A DNA stretch of 64,000 nucleotides from the NCBI GenBank assembly GCA_963695835.1, contig CAVOHR010000004.1:1-64000 (forward strand), read 5' to 3'. Shown here piece by piece: positions 49,330-57,975 of this stretch (the first letter of the stretch is position 1; every line of letters begins with the position of its first letter). Source of the DNA: VRUE01 sp963695835. GTDB lineage: Bacteria; Actinomycetota; Thermoleophilia; Solirubrobacterales; 70-9. The notes under the pieces were generated by a model, which was given only the letters and a program-made list of their open reading frames with translations, did not search any database and had not been told where the DNA came from. A program made the translations under genes and the position numbers.

Positions 49330-50364
49330 GTGACGGCATCCACCGCTTCAAGCCACTCCCTTACGGCTCCGCTCCTGCGGGCCGCCGGTTGCGCAGGCGT
49401 CGTCCTCGCCCTCCTCTTCTCTGCGGCGGCTCCGGCCGGCGCGAGCGCGGATCCCGGCTCGACGCAGGCCGCCGCGAGCCGCGCCGGCAAGAGCCACCGC
49501 GCCCATCGCTCCGCCGCCAAGGGTCGCCACCCGCGGGCTCGCCGGCGCCACATCAGGGCTCGCAGGATCCATGCGCGGCGTCTGCGGCGTGCTCGGCGAG
49601 GCGCCTCGATCTCCCCGAACACCGCCGTCTCGCGTCCCAAGGCCGGTGCGACCGCCGCGTCCAAAGGGTCCGCCTCCGAAACCCTCGAAGCCGGCTTCGA
49701 GGAAGGGCTGGCCAACTGGAACACCGCCGGCGTCGGCGAAGCGATGCCGACCATGGCCGGCGACACGGTGCGCAGCGGGCTGTATTCCGGCCGGGTCGCC
49801 CTCACCGGCACCGAGGACCGCTCCGAGCTGATCCTCGGCGGCAACGGCGGCGGCAGCACCGACGGCATGATCGAATTCCACGAGGGCGACGAATACTTCT
49901 ATGCCTTCTCCTTCTACATCGACTCGATGGTCTACGGCCACCCGGGAGCCCACAACCTGATCATGCAGTTCAAGGGCGACGACGAAGGCAGCCCGAACTT
50001 CGGCCTGCAGCTGTGGGACTACGAAGGCGACAACGGCGAATACGCGGCCGAACCGAAAGGTCTCTGGAGCCACGGGCCTTCGATGGGCGGGGACCGGTTC
50101 CTCGCCCCGGTGGCGGAACACGCCTGGCACGACGTCGTCATTCACTTCAAGGCGTCCGGCGTCGAAGCGGGCTTCTACGAGCTCATCCTCGACGGCCGGC
50201 CGATCGACGCCCGCAACGGGGTCAGCATGATCGCGCCCGGCGCGAGCTACGCCTACATCAAGAACGGCCTCTACCGCAACGGCGCGAACATCCCCGGCAG
50301 CTCGGAAATCCGGCTCGACGCCGCAAAGCTCGGCAAGACCTGGGACTCGGTGCAGCCGGGCTGA
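49330..50364 (+). CDS. secreted polysaccharide-lyase-like protein, Arg/His-rich linker
   Basis: A 344-residue paralogue of the preceding protein. After the signal peptide (LLRAAGCAGVVLALLFSAAA) comes an Arg/His/Lys-rich stretch of about 45 residues (RRRHIRARRIHARRLRRARRG), then a lyase-like domain close to that of the neighbour (FEEGLANWNTAGVGEA, LQLWDYEGDNGEYA, YIKNGLYRNG). The basic linker could bind acidic polysaccharide, in contrast to the acidic Pro/Glu linker of its twin. The GTG at 49330 is the start. Tandem duplication is evident. Confidence 0.85.
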   Translation: MTASTASSHSLTAPLLRAAGCAGVVLALLFSAAAPAGASADPGSTQAAASRAGKSHRAHRSAAKGRHPRARRRHIRARRIHARRLRRARRGASISPNTAVSRPKAGATAASKGSASETLEAGFEEGLANWNTAGVGEAMPTMAGDTVRSGLYSGRVALTGTEDRSELILGGNGGGSTDGMIEFHEGDEYFYAFSFYIDSMVYGHPGAHNLIMQFKGDDEGSPNFGLQLWDYEGDNGEYAAEPKGLWSHGPSMGGDRFLAPVAEHAWHDVVIHFKASGVEAGFYELILDGRPIDARNGVSMIAPGASYAYIKNGLYRNGANIPGSSEIRLDAAKLGKTWDSVQPG

Positions 50365-50432
50365 TCCGCGTTGCGTCGCGCGCCGCGGTAGGCGATCATC
50401 CCCCCGGTGCCTTCGACCGAGCCGCTCCAGCC

Positions 50433-51602
50433 ATGCCGCGGATAGCGCTGGCCCTCCAGGGGGACCCGACGGATCGGGCGTCCTGGTCGGGAGTGCCGGC
50501 GAGCATCTCGTCGGGCCTCGAGGCCGCCGGCTGCGAGGTGGTCCCGATACGCGCCAAGTTCCCGCAGTCGGGCAGGGTCGCGCGGCTGCTGCGGATGTCG
50601 TGGGCCGAGCAGGCGACCAGCCGCGGCTTCGCCGGCGCCTGCGGCGCCGCCGCGAACCGCCGCCTGAGGAAGGCCGGGCCGCTGGACGGGATCGTGATGC
50701 TCGGCAGCGGCTACTCGCTCTCCACCCCGATCCCGATCGTCACCTTCGACGACATGACCCTGGCCCTGGCCCTGCGCCAGGGCATGCCGCCGTACGACTC
50801 GCTGCCCGAGGCCGCCGCGCAGGTGTGGCTCGAGCGGCAGCGCCGGATCTACGAGGCCAGCCGCGGCTGCTGCGCGGCCGGCCGCTGGGCGGCCGACTCG
50901 ATCCGCGACGACTACGGAATCCCCGCCGCCAAGGTGCACGTGGTGGGCGTCGGGCGCAACATCGATGCCGGCAGGGCGCGGCGCGACTGGAGCCATCCTC
51001 GCTTCCTCTTCGTCGGCGCCGATTGGGAGCGCAAGCGCGGCGAGGCCGTCCTCGCCGCCTTCGCCGAGGTGCGCAGGCGCCATCCGGAGGCGACGCTCGA
51101 CCTGGTCGGATCGCATCCGCCGGTGGACGCCGAGGGCGTGACCGGCCACGGCCGCCTGCCACTCAACTCGGAAGCCGGGCGGCGCGAGTACGGCGAGTTG
51201 CTGCACCGGGCCACCTGCTTCCTGATGCCCTCCACCTACGAGCCCTTCGGCATCGCCTACGTCGACGCCGGGGCTGCGGGCGTGCCCAGCATCGGCACGA
51301 CGGTGGGCGGGGCGCCCGACGCCGTCGGCGACGGCGGATGCGTCGTCGACCCCGAGGACGAAGGCGCCCTGCCGGCCGCGATGCTCGAGCTCTGCGACCC
51401 GGAGACCGCGCGGCGGCTCGGCGATCGCGCCCACCGCCGCTCGGCCCTGCTCACCTGGCAGGCCGTCGCGGAACGGCTGCTCCGCGTCCTGCGGCCCCCG
51501 GGAGTCGACCTCGACCGGCTGGCGCCCTTCCTCGACAGCGCTCCCCGGGCGGCGGAGGCAGCCGGGGCTAGGCGCGGCGACGCGCCCGGCGACGGCCCCT
51601 GA
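50433..51602 (+). CDS. GT4-family glycosyltransferase
   Basis: A 389-residue GT-B glycosyltransferase: N-terminal RIALALQGDPTDRASWSGVPASI, central FLFVGADWERKRGEAVLAAF, and C-terminal MPSTYEPFGIAYVDAGAAGVPSIG, which contains the nucleotide-binding E-x7-E-type region of family 4. It transfers a sugar in the locus; donor and acceptor are unknown. Its last 35 bases overlap the end of the convergent deacetylase gene. ATG at 50433, within a longer shadow frame. Confidence 0.85.
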   Translation: MPRIALALQGDPTDRASWSGVPASISSGLEAAGCEVVPIRAKFPQSGRVARLLRMSWAEQATSRGFAGACGAAANRRLRKAGPLDGIVMLGSGYSLSTPIPIVTFDDMTLALALRQGMPPYDSLPEAAAQVWLERQRRIYEASRGCCAAGRWAADSIRDDYGIPAAKVHVVGVGRNIDAGRARRDWSHPRFLFVGADWERKRGEAVLAAFAEVRRRHPEATLDLVGSHPPVDAEGVTGHGRLPLNSEAGRREYGELLHRATCFLMPSTYEPFGIAYVDAGAAGVPSIGTTVGGAPDAVGDGGCVVDPEDEGALPAAMLELCDPETARRLGDRAHRRSALLTWQAVAERLLRVLRPPGVDLDRLAPFLDSAPRAAEAAGARRGDAPGDGP

Positions 51603-52371
51603 CGGCCCCAACCGCGGCGGAGAGCAGCGCCCGCCGGCTCCAGGGCGAGAGCTTCGCCGCGAAACGCCGCTCGCCGTCGCGATAGTCGACGTTGACGCGC
51701 GGGATCGAGAGCGGGCCCGCCCGAAGCTGGCCGCTCACGGTGGGCAGGGTGAAGGCGAACCGGTAGCCGCACTCGGCGGCGGCGGCGGCGACTTCGGGGC
51801 TCCACTCGCCGAACGGGTAGGCAAGCGTGTCGCAAGTTCCCAGCCGCTCCTTGATCGCGGCCCGCGACTGCCACAGCTCCTCCCGCAGCCGCTCGCCGCC
51901 GAGCCGCGGCAGGTGGGGATGGCTGAGCGTGTGGCTGCCGACCTCGAAGCCGCCCTCCTTCATCCGCTCGAGCATCGGCCAGGTAACCGACCGCATCGTC
52001 GTCGCATGCCGCTCGAGGTCGGCCCGCATCTCCGGCCACTCGAAGGCCGCGCCGTCCTCGAGCAGCGGCGGCAGCACGAATACGAAGGCGCCGAACCCGT
52101 ACTCGCGCAGCAGCGGCAGCGCCGTCTCGAAGCTGTCGCGGAAGCCGTCGTCGAAGGTGAGGAACGCGGTCGGGCCCGCCGCGCGGCCGGCGGCCAGGTC
52201 GTCGAGCGCGGCGAGGTCGCCGCTGCGCATGCCGCGCCGGCGCAGCAGCGCGAGCTGGCGCTCGAACAGATCTGCCGGGATCGTCAGGTAGCGCGGCCCC
52301 GCCGGCGCGATCGAGTGGTAGCAGAGGAAGACCGCGCCGCGGGAGCGGTTGCGGAGTTGCCGGGCGGGCAC
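51568..52371 (-). CDS. NodB-type polysaccharide deacetylase
   Basis: A 267-residue deacetylase of carbohydrate-esterase family 4. It has the FDDG metal-binding aspartates (FLTFDDGFRDS), SHTLSHPHL as the His pair, and YPFGEWSPEV as the later motif. It would remove acetyl groups from N-acetyl-hexosamines in a polysaccharide or peptidoglycan. The GTG start is at 52369-52371; no signal peptide is seen, so it may act in the cytoplasm or need another export route. It is convergent with the preceding glycosyltransferase and divergent from the second deacetylase. Confidence 0.85.
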   Translation of the reverse strand: MPARQLRNRSRGAVFLCYHSIAPAGPRYLTIPADLFERQLALLRRRGMRSGDLAALDDLAAGRAAGPTAFLTFDDGFRDSFETALPLLREYGFGAFVFVLPPLLEDGAAFEWPEMRADLERHATTMRSVTWPMLERMKEGGFEVGSHTLSHPHLPRLGGERLREELWQSRAAIKERLGTCDTLAYPFGEWSPEVAAAAAECGYRFAFTLPTVSGQLRAGPLSIPRVNVDYRDGERRFAAKLSPWSRRALLSAAVGAVRGRRRARRRA

Positions 52372-52416
52372 GGCGCGGAGTCTACGAGCAGATGCGACTA
52401 GTCTGGCCGGCTGCGT

Positions 52417-53145
52417 ATGCCGGACTCCCGCCAACTGCGCCGCGCGGTGCGCCGCGCCATCCCGAGACCGCTCCGCCGCCGGCTCTACGACTGGAGCCCC
52501 TCGCGGCGGCGGCGCTGGCGGCGGGTTCCCGGCCTGGAGACGGTCGCGGCCGGCGCCGTCGCCGTGCTCAGCTTCGACGACGGCCCCGACCCGCGGGGCA
52601 CCCCGGCGGTGCTCGAGGCGCTGGCGACGGCCGGCGCCCAGGCGACCTTCTTCGTCCTCGGCAGGCACGTGGCCGAGCACCCCGAGCTGGCCCGCGAGAT
52701 CTCGGCCCGGGGCCACGAGATCGCCCTGCACGGGATGGAGCACCGGCGCCACGACCTGCTCTCCGCGAGCGAGGCGGAGCGCGAGCTGGCCGCCGGGATC
52801 GAGGCGATCGAGAGCGTCGCGGGCCGGCGGCCGGCCTGGTACCGCCCGCCCTTCGGCGCCTCCTCTCCCACGCTCGCCGAAGCCTGCCGGAAGCTCGGCC
52901 TCGGCCTCGCCTACTGGAGTGCCTGGGGGCAGGACTGGGAGGACAGCTCGCCGGCCCGCATCGCCGCGCTGGTCGGCCGCGACCTCGCCCCCGGCGCGAT
53001 CGTGCTGTTGCACGACTCGGCCCGCTACGGACAGCGCGCCGACGCCGCGGCGACGGCCGGCTCGGTGCCGCTGATCGCGGCGGCCGCCCGCGAGGGCGGG
53101 CTCGACCTGGTCTCGCTGAGCGGAGCGGTGAGTGGCGCCGGCTGA
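52417..53145 (+). CDS. second NodB-type polysaccharide deacetylase
   Basis: A 242-residue deacetylase: LSFDDGPDPRGT is the first metal motif, ALHGMEHRRHD the second, and RPPFGASSP the third, a complete CE4 set. The basic N-terminus (RRAVRRAIPRPLRRRLYDW) has no clear signal peptide and may associate with membranes or acidic polymers. It starts at the ATG 52417 and overlaps the next gene by 14 bases. It is separate in sequence from the convergent deacetylase, so two substrates or sites are likely. Confidence 0.87.
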   Translation: MPDSRQLRRAVRRAIPRPLRRRLYDWSPSRRRRWRRVPGLETVAAGAVAVLSFDDGPDPRGTPAVLEALATAGAQATFFVLGRHVAEHPELAREISARGHEIALHGMEHRRHDLLSASEAERELAAGIEAIESVAGRRPAWYRPPFGASSPTLAEACRKLGLGLAYWSAWGQDWEDSSPARIAALVGRDLAPGAIVLLHDSARYGQRADAAATAGSVPLIAAAAREGGLDLVSLSGAVSGAG

Positions 53146-53611
53146 GGGACTGTCCGAGCGGCCACGGCGGGCGTTGCTGGTCTGCTCACCCGGCGGCCAT
53201 CTGCTCCAGCTGCTGCGCCTGGAGCCGGCCTGGGAGGGCTTCGAGGCGACCTGGGTCACCCTGCCGGCCGCCGATTCGGACTACCTGCTGCGCGACGAGC
53301 GCGTCGTCCTCGGGCGTGGGCCGACCAACCGCAGCCTGGGGGCGCTGCTCTCCAACCTTTGCCTCGCCTGGCGCGTGGTGCGCCGCGAGCGGCCCGACGT
53401 GATCCTCTCCACCGGCGCCGCCCTGGTGGTGCCATTCTTCCTCGCCGGCAAGCTCTTCGGCGCCCGCCTGGTCTTCGTCGAGAGTCTCACCCGGACCACC
53501 GGCCTCTCGCTCAGCGGGCGGCTGGTTCGTCCACTGACGGACGCCTTCTTCGTCCAGTGGCCCGAGCTGGCCCGCGGCGGGCGGACCCGATTCGCCGGCA
53601 GGCTGCTGTGA
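53132..53611 (+). CDS. Alg14/PssD-like glycosyltransferase subunit
   Basis: A 159-residue protein matching the membrane-anchoring half of a split GT28-type transferase: LLVCSPGGHLLQLLRLEPAW (donor-side loop), RPDVILSTGAALVVPFFLAGKLFG and FVESLTRTTGLSLSGRL. It overlaps the catalytic partner by 4 bases (GTGA). Alg14 tethers Alg13 to the membrane; in bacteria the pair adds a hexose or glucuronic acid in exopolysaccharide synthesis. It starts at GTG 53132. Confidence 0.87.
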   Translation: MAPAEGLSERPRRALLVCSPGGHLLQLLRLEPAWEGFEATWVTLPAADSDYLLRDERVVLGRGPTNRSLGALLSNLCLAWRVVRRERPDVILSTGAALVVPFFLAGKLFGARLVFVESLTRTTGLSLSGRLVRPLTDAFFVQWPELARGGRTRFAGRLL

Positions 53612-54081
53612 TCTTCGCCACCGTGGGCAGCCATCCGACCTACCGCTTCGAGCGCTTCCTGCGGGCGCTCGAGTCGCTGCCCGGCGAGCAGCTCGTCGTC
53701 CAGTACGGACCCGGCGAGCCGCCGCCGAACGCCGCCCGGGCGGTTCCCTGGATGACCTTCGCCGAGATCGTCGAGCAGATGGAGCGGGCCGAGCACGTCG
53801 TCAGCCACGCCGGCGCCGGGACGATCCTCTGTGCGGCGCGGGCCGGTCAGGTGCCGATCGTCCTCCCGCGGCTCGAGCGCTTCGGCGAGACGGTCGACGA
53901 CCACCAGCTCGAACTGGCACGGCGCCTGGCCGAGGACGGCCGCGTGGTGATCGTCGAGAACGAGTCGGAGCTGGCCGCGGCGGTCGGCTCGGCGCCGCCG
54001 CGCGGCGCCCAGGCCGCTCTCGACGCCGGCTCGGGCCTGATCGCAGCGGTGCGTGAGGAGCTGACGCGGGAGCGGCGCTGA
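53608..54081 (+). CDS. Alg13/PssE-like glycosyltransferase subunit
   Basis: A 157-residue protein with the GT28 C-terminal fold: FATVGSHPTYRFERFLRALE at the start and EHVVSHAGAGTILCAARAGQVPIVLPR (nucleotide-sugar binding). As the partner of the preceding gene it forms the active split transferase. The GTG at 53608-53610 overlaps the stop of that gene. The pair lies next to a deacetylase, which may act on the sugar added. Confidence 0.87.
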   Translation: MIFATVGSHPTYRFERFLRALESLPGEQLVVQYGPGEPPPNAARAVPWMTFAEIVEQMERAEHVVSHAGAGTILCAARAGQVPIVLPRLERFGETVDDHQLELARRLAEDGRVVIVENESELAAAVGSAPPRGAQAALDAGSGLIAAVREELTRERR

Positions 54082-54085
54082 ACGC

Positions 54086-55144
54086 TCAGGTCACTAGGAG
54101 CTCGCGGTAGAGGCGGTCGAGTCGGTCGGTCACTTCCTCGGAGTTGAGCCGGCGAGCGCGCTCGCGGGCGGCGGTCCCGAGCCGCTCGCGCAGGCCCCGG
54201 TCGGCCGCCAGCTTCGCCAGCGCCCGCGCCAGCGCCTCCGGCTCCTGCGGCGGGACGAGCAGCGCATCCTCGCCGTCGCTGAGCACGTCGGGGACGCCGC
54301 CGACCGCGGTCGCGACGATCGCCCGCCCCCAGGCCATCGCCTCCAGCAGCGCCATCGGCAGCCCCTCCGAGGTCGCGGGGAGGACGAAGATCGCCGCCTC
54401 GCGCAGCGCCGTCTCGCGCTCCTCTTCGCCCAGCCAGCCGCGCCACTCGAGCCGCGGCCGGCGGGCCAGCAGCTCGCGGCCGGCCTCGGGCAGCTCGCCC
54501 GGCCCGGCGAGCAGCGCCCGCAGCTCCGCCGCCTCGGGCCGCGCCAGCGCCGTGAGCAGGACCTCGCCCCCCTTGACGCGGTTGGCGAAGCCGCCGAGGT
54601 AGAGGACGGCCGGCGGGCCTCCCTCCCTCGCCGCCGCGGCCGGCGCCGCGGGAGCCGGATTCGGCACGACCACCACGTCGCGCACCGCGTAGGTGCCTTC
54701 GAGCGCCCGCGCGCTCGCCGCGGAGACCGCGAGGACGACGTCGGCAGAGCGGAACATGAGGCGGAAGAGCGCGACCCGGACCGGGCCCAGCCGCGTCCGC
54801 TCGAAGACGACGTCGCCGGGGCCCGAGTGCATGTGGAGGACGACCCGGCGGCGCAACGCCTTGGCGAGCAGCACGCAGATCGCCTTGCGCAGCATGCTGC
54901 CGCGCACGGTGGCGTGGACGTGGACTATCCTGCCCCGGCCGCGCAGGCTCCACCAGGTCAGCCGCCACAGCGCCAGGCAGAAGACGGCCAGCCGCTCGGC
55001 CGCCCCGGTTCCGCGGTGCGTGGCCACCATCTCCAGCCGGTAGCGCTCGGCGAGTGGCGAGGCGAACAGCCCGCGCATCACCGCCCTCATCCCGCCGCGC
55101 ACGTCGGGCCCGAGCTGGAGGACGCGGGGGCGGTCAGCCGGCAT
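54086..55144 (-). CDS. GT4-family glycosyltransferase
   Basis: A 352-residue GT-B transferase: VLQLGPDVRGGMRAVMRGLF at the N-terminus, VHVHATVRGSMLRKAI, VVLYLGGF-type linker (AVLYLGGFANRVKGGEVLL) and the donor site LPATSEGLPMALLEAMAWGRAIV. It adds a sugar to the lipid-linked repeat unit; specificity unknown. Its start overlaps the end of the GT2 gene upstream by 11 bases, so the minus-strand genes from here to the right edge form one long operon. Confidence 0.87.
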   Translation of the reverse strand: MPADRPRVLQLGPDVRGGMRAVMRGLFASPLAERYRLEMVATHRGTGAAERLAVFCLALWRLTWWSLRGRGRIVHVHATVRGSMLRKAICVLLAKALRRRVVLHMHSGPGDVVFERTRLGPVRVALFRLMFRSADVVLAVSAASARALEGTYAVRDVVVVPNPAPAAPAAAAREGGPPAVLYLGGFANRVKGGEVLLTALARPEAAELRALLAGPGELPEAGRELLARRPRLEWRGWLGEEERETALREAAIFVLPATSEGLPMALLEAMAWGRAIVATAVGGVPDVLSDGEDALLVPPQEPEALARALAKLAADRGLRERLGTAARERARRLNSEEVTDRLDRLYRELLVT

Positions 55145-56102
55145 CGCCCGCTCCAGCGCTCGCCGGGGCGACGTTGCGCACGTCGCCGCTGCCGGGCAGG
55201 GGCGGCGGCGGGCCCCAGCGGCGGCGGTAGAAGTCCAGCATCCCCCGCGCGGTGCCGACCGCGACGGCCCAGGGCTCGGCGGGGGGCCCGGCGCGCAGCC
55301 GCAGCTGGCGGGCGAGCGCCCGGACCAGCTCCAGCGACACGTACAGGACGGCGCGGGCGCTGACGAACGCGAGCCCGCGCAGCCCGGCGGCCCGCTGCGC
55401 GTAGGCGGCCCCGTTCCGCGCCAGCAGGTAGGCCCAGGGGCCAGGGCGCTTCGGGCCGCCGGGATCCTGGTCGGCGAGCGCGCCGGGAACGACGCCGATT
55501 CGGAATCCGGCGCCGGAGATTCGCAGGCACAGCTCCGCCTCCTCGCAGTAGCTCCAGAAGCGCTCGTCGAAGCCGCCGACCCGCTCGATCGCCGCCGCGC
55601 GCAGCAGCATCGTGCCGCCGTCGATCCAATCGCAGGCGGCGATGCCGCCCTCCGTGTCGGGCCGCGCGGAGCGATGCGTCATGCTGCCGTTGGCGCGGGC
55701 GATGCCGCCGAAGGAGAACGGCGTTTCCGTGCCCGTGTGCACGAGGGCCGGCCCGATCGCTCCGAGCTCGGGATGCAGCCGTGCGGCCTCCATCAGCTCC
55801 GCGAGCGCCCCGGAATGAAGCCGGGCGTCATGGGTGAGCAGCAGCAGAAGCTCGCAGCCCCGCGCCCGCTGGCGCTCGATGCCGAGATTCATGCCGCCCG
55901 CGTAGCCAAGATTGTGGCCGGCCCGTAGCACCTCGCATCCCGGGGGGGCCGACGGATCGGGCTCGTCGGGGGACGACGGGTTGTGGACCACCAGGATGCG
56001 CTCCGGCGCCATCCCTTCGGCGATCAACGAGGAGAGCAGTGGCTCGTGCTCCGCTCCGGCGCCGTAGGTCAGCACGACTGCGCGAACCGAGTTCAGGCTC
56101 AG
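55134..56102 (-). CDS. GT2-family glycosyltransferase, possible CTG start
   Basis: A GT-A transferase of about 322 residues: VRAVVLTYGAGAEHEPLL, VVHNPSSPDEPD, AGHNLGYAGGMNLGIE, and WIDGGTMLLRAAAIERVGGFDE with the DxD-like region THDAR. It has a C-terminal amphipathic part and a hydrophobic helix pair, as in rhamnosyltransferase-like members. The only ATG in frame (56198) lies deep in the upstream gene; a CTG at 56100-56102 would give a 4-base CTGA overlap like the ATGA overlaps elsewhere, so I prefer this rare start. Confidence 0.82.
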   Translation of the reverse strand: MSLNSVRAVVLTYGAGAEHEPLLSSLIAEGMAPERILVVHNPSSPDEPDPSAPPGCEVLRAGHNLGYAGGMNLGIERQRARGCELLLLLTHDARLHSGALAELMEAARLHPELGAIGPALVHTGTETPFSFGGIARANGSMTHRSARPDTEGGIAACDWIDGGTMLLRAAAIERVGGFDERFWSYCEEAELCLRISGAGFRIGVVPGALADQDPGGPKRPGPWAYLLARNGAAYAQRAAGLRGLAFVSARAVLYVSLELVRALARQLRLRAGPPAEPWAVAVGTARGMLDFYRRRWGPPPPLPGSGDVRNVAPASAGAGDAG

Positions 56103-57040
56103 GGCGACCAGTCCTCCACGAGCTCGCGGTTGCGCACCAGCCAGAGACGATCGCGGAGGTAGAGGAACAGGCCGGGCGCGAGGGCGAGGACCGTCCACAG
56201 CGCATCCGGGGAAGCCCCCAGCAGCCGCCGCGGGCCCACCTGGTCGAGCAGCGAGTAGCGGACGTAGTTGGCATGGGCGCGCAGGCGGGACCTACGACGC
56301 ATCGGCCTGCGCATCTCCGCGTACTCCCTCCAGTAGGTGAGCTGGGAGCCGGCGAACCGAAGCCGAAGCTCGGTCTCCCGATCGGTCAGGCCGCCCGCTC
56401 TGTAGTCGGTAGAGGCCCAGACCTCGTTGACGTAGCGAGTCGAGTAGCGGGCGGCTATCCGGTTCCAGACGAGCGCGGGCGTGACGTGCCAGCCGATGTC
56501 CTCCGGAAAGGGAAATTCCAGGAGCACATCGCGCCGGAACATCCCGATCTTGTCACCGCCGACATCGTGCAGGGAGATCAGCTCGAAGGCGTTTGAGTCG
56601 AACACTTGGGTCGGGTAGCGATCGCAGACCAGAACGCCGTCGGGATCGACACGCAGGCCCTCCACGTCGGCGTATTCGCCGCGTCGCTCGGCCGGAATCT
56701 CCTCCCACCGCGCCAGCATTCGCTCCAGCGCCTCAGGCATGTACCAGTCGTCGGAGTCGATGATCGCGCAGAGCTCGCCGCGCGACCGCTCGACAGCTCG
56801 GTTGATGGCGGCATGCTTGCCCTGGTTCTCCTGGCGCGCATACTCGATCGGGAAGTCGGCTTCGGCCTGCAGCGAGTGCACGAGGTCGCCTGTCCCGTCG
56901 CCGGAGCCGTCGTCGACGATCACCCACTCGAAGTCGCGCAGCGTCTGCTCGGCGAGGCTCTCGTAGAGCCGCGGAAGCGTGGCCGCACGTTCGTAGGCGG
57001 CCGTCAGGACGCTGATCGTGACCGGGGGACTCAGGACCAA
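56099..57040 (-). CDS. GT2-family glycosyltransferase, tandem copy 2
   Basis: A 313-residue GT-A transferase: TISVLTAAYERAATLPRLY, the nucleotide site VIVDDGSGDGTGDLV, and AIIDSDDWYMPEALERML with the DxD-type DSDD motif. It is closely related to the next gene upstream throughout, including RMLARWEEIP and RRRSRLRAHANYVRYSL. The start is a TTG at 57038-57040, overlapping the neighbour's end by 10 bases. A recent tandem duplication is the likeliest origin. Confidence 0.85.
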   Translation of the reverse strand: MVLSPPVTISVLTAAYERAATLPRLYESLAEQTLRDFEWVIVDDGSGDGTGDLVHSLQAEADFPIEYARQENQGKHAAINRAVERSRGELCAIIDSDDWYMPEALERMLARWEEIPAERRGEYADVEGLRVDPDGVLVCDRYPTQVFDSNAFELISLHDVGGDKIGMFRRDVLLEFPFPEDIGWHVTPALVWNRIAARYSTRYVNEVWASTDYRAGGLTDRETELRLRFAGSQLTYWREYAEMRRPMRRRSRLRAHANYVRYSLLDQVGPRRLLGASPDALWTVLALAPGLFLYLRDRLWLVRNRELVEDWSP

Positions 57041-57975
57041 CCCGCTACCCGCTCGCGATTTCGAGCCAGCCAGAGTCGATCGCGAGCGAAGAGGAAGAGA
57101 CCGGGGAACAGGGCCAGGGCGGTCCACTCGGCGCTGGGCGACTCGACCAGTTGGGCGAAGAGGCCGACGTGCACGAGGAGCGAGTAGCGCACGTAGTTCG
57201 CGTGGGCGCGCAACCGCGACCTTCGCCGCATCCGCGGCATCTCCGCGTACTCCTTCCAGTAGGTGAGCTGAGACTGACGGAACCGCAGCCGCAGTTCGGT
57301 CTTGCGGTCGGTCAACCCACCTGGGCGGTAGTCGGTGTAGGCCCAGATCTCGTTGATGCAGCGGGTCGCGTAATGAGCCGCGATCCGGTTCCAGACGAGG
57401 TCCGGGGTGACGTACCAGCCGAGGTCTTCCGGGAACGGGAACCGCCGAAGGACGTCGCGCCGGTACATCCCGATCTTGTCTCCGTGGACGCCGTGCAGGG
57501 CAATCAGCTCGAAGGCATTTGTGTCGAACACGTCGCTCGGGTAGCGATCGCAGACGAGCTCCCCGTCGGGATCGACCCGCAGGCCCTCGATGTCGGCGAA
57601 CTCGTCGCGGCGCTCGACCGGGATCTCCTCCCACCGCGCCAGCATTCGCTCCAGCGCCTCAGGCATGTACCAATCATCGGAGTCGATCACCGCGCAGAGC
57701 TCGCCGCGGGCGCGTTCGACGGCCCGGTTCAACGCCACGTGCCTCCCCTGGTTCTCCTGGCGGCTGTAGTCGATCGGGAATCCGGCACTGTCCTGAAAGG
57801 TTCGCACGAGGTCGCCGGTGCCGTCGGTCGATCCGTCGTCGACTATCACCCACTCGAAGTCGCGCAGCGTCTGCTCGGCGAGGCTCTCATACAGCCTCGG
57901 CAAGGTCTCCCCACGCTGGTAGGCGGTGGTCAGGACGCTGATCCTGACCGGTGGGCTGTGCCCGGACTCGCTCAT
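57031..57975 (-). CDS. GT2-family glycosyltransferase, tandem copy 1
   Basis: A 314-residue GT-A transferase with the same architecture as its downstream twin: RISVLTTAYQRGETLPRLY, VIVDDGSTDGTGDLV, AVIDSDDWYMPEALERML. Differences are scattered (for example GYSDV-type positions and the C-terminal end VHVGLFAQL), so the two may use different donors or acceptors. It starts at ATG 57975 and overlaps the flippase stop by 4 bases. Confidence 0.86.
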   Translation of the reverse strand: MSESGHSPPVRISVLTTAYQRGETLPRLYESLAEQTLRDFEWVIVDDGSTDGTGDLVRTFQDSAGFPIDYSRQENQGRHVALNRAVERARGELCAVIDSDDWYMPEALERMLARWEEIPVERRDEFADIEGLRVDPDGELVCDRYPSDVFDTNAFELIALHGVHGDKIGMYRRDVLRRFPFPEDLGWYVTPDLVWNRIAAHYATRCINEIWAYTDYRPGGLTDRKTELRLRFRQSQLTYWKEYAEMPRMRRRSRLRAHANYVRYSLLVHVGLFAQLVESPSAEWTALALFPGLFLFARDRLWLARNRERVAGWS

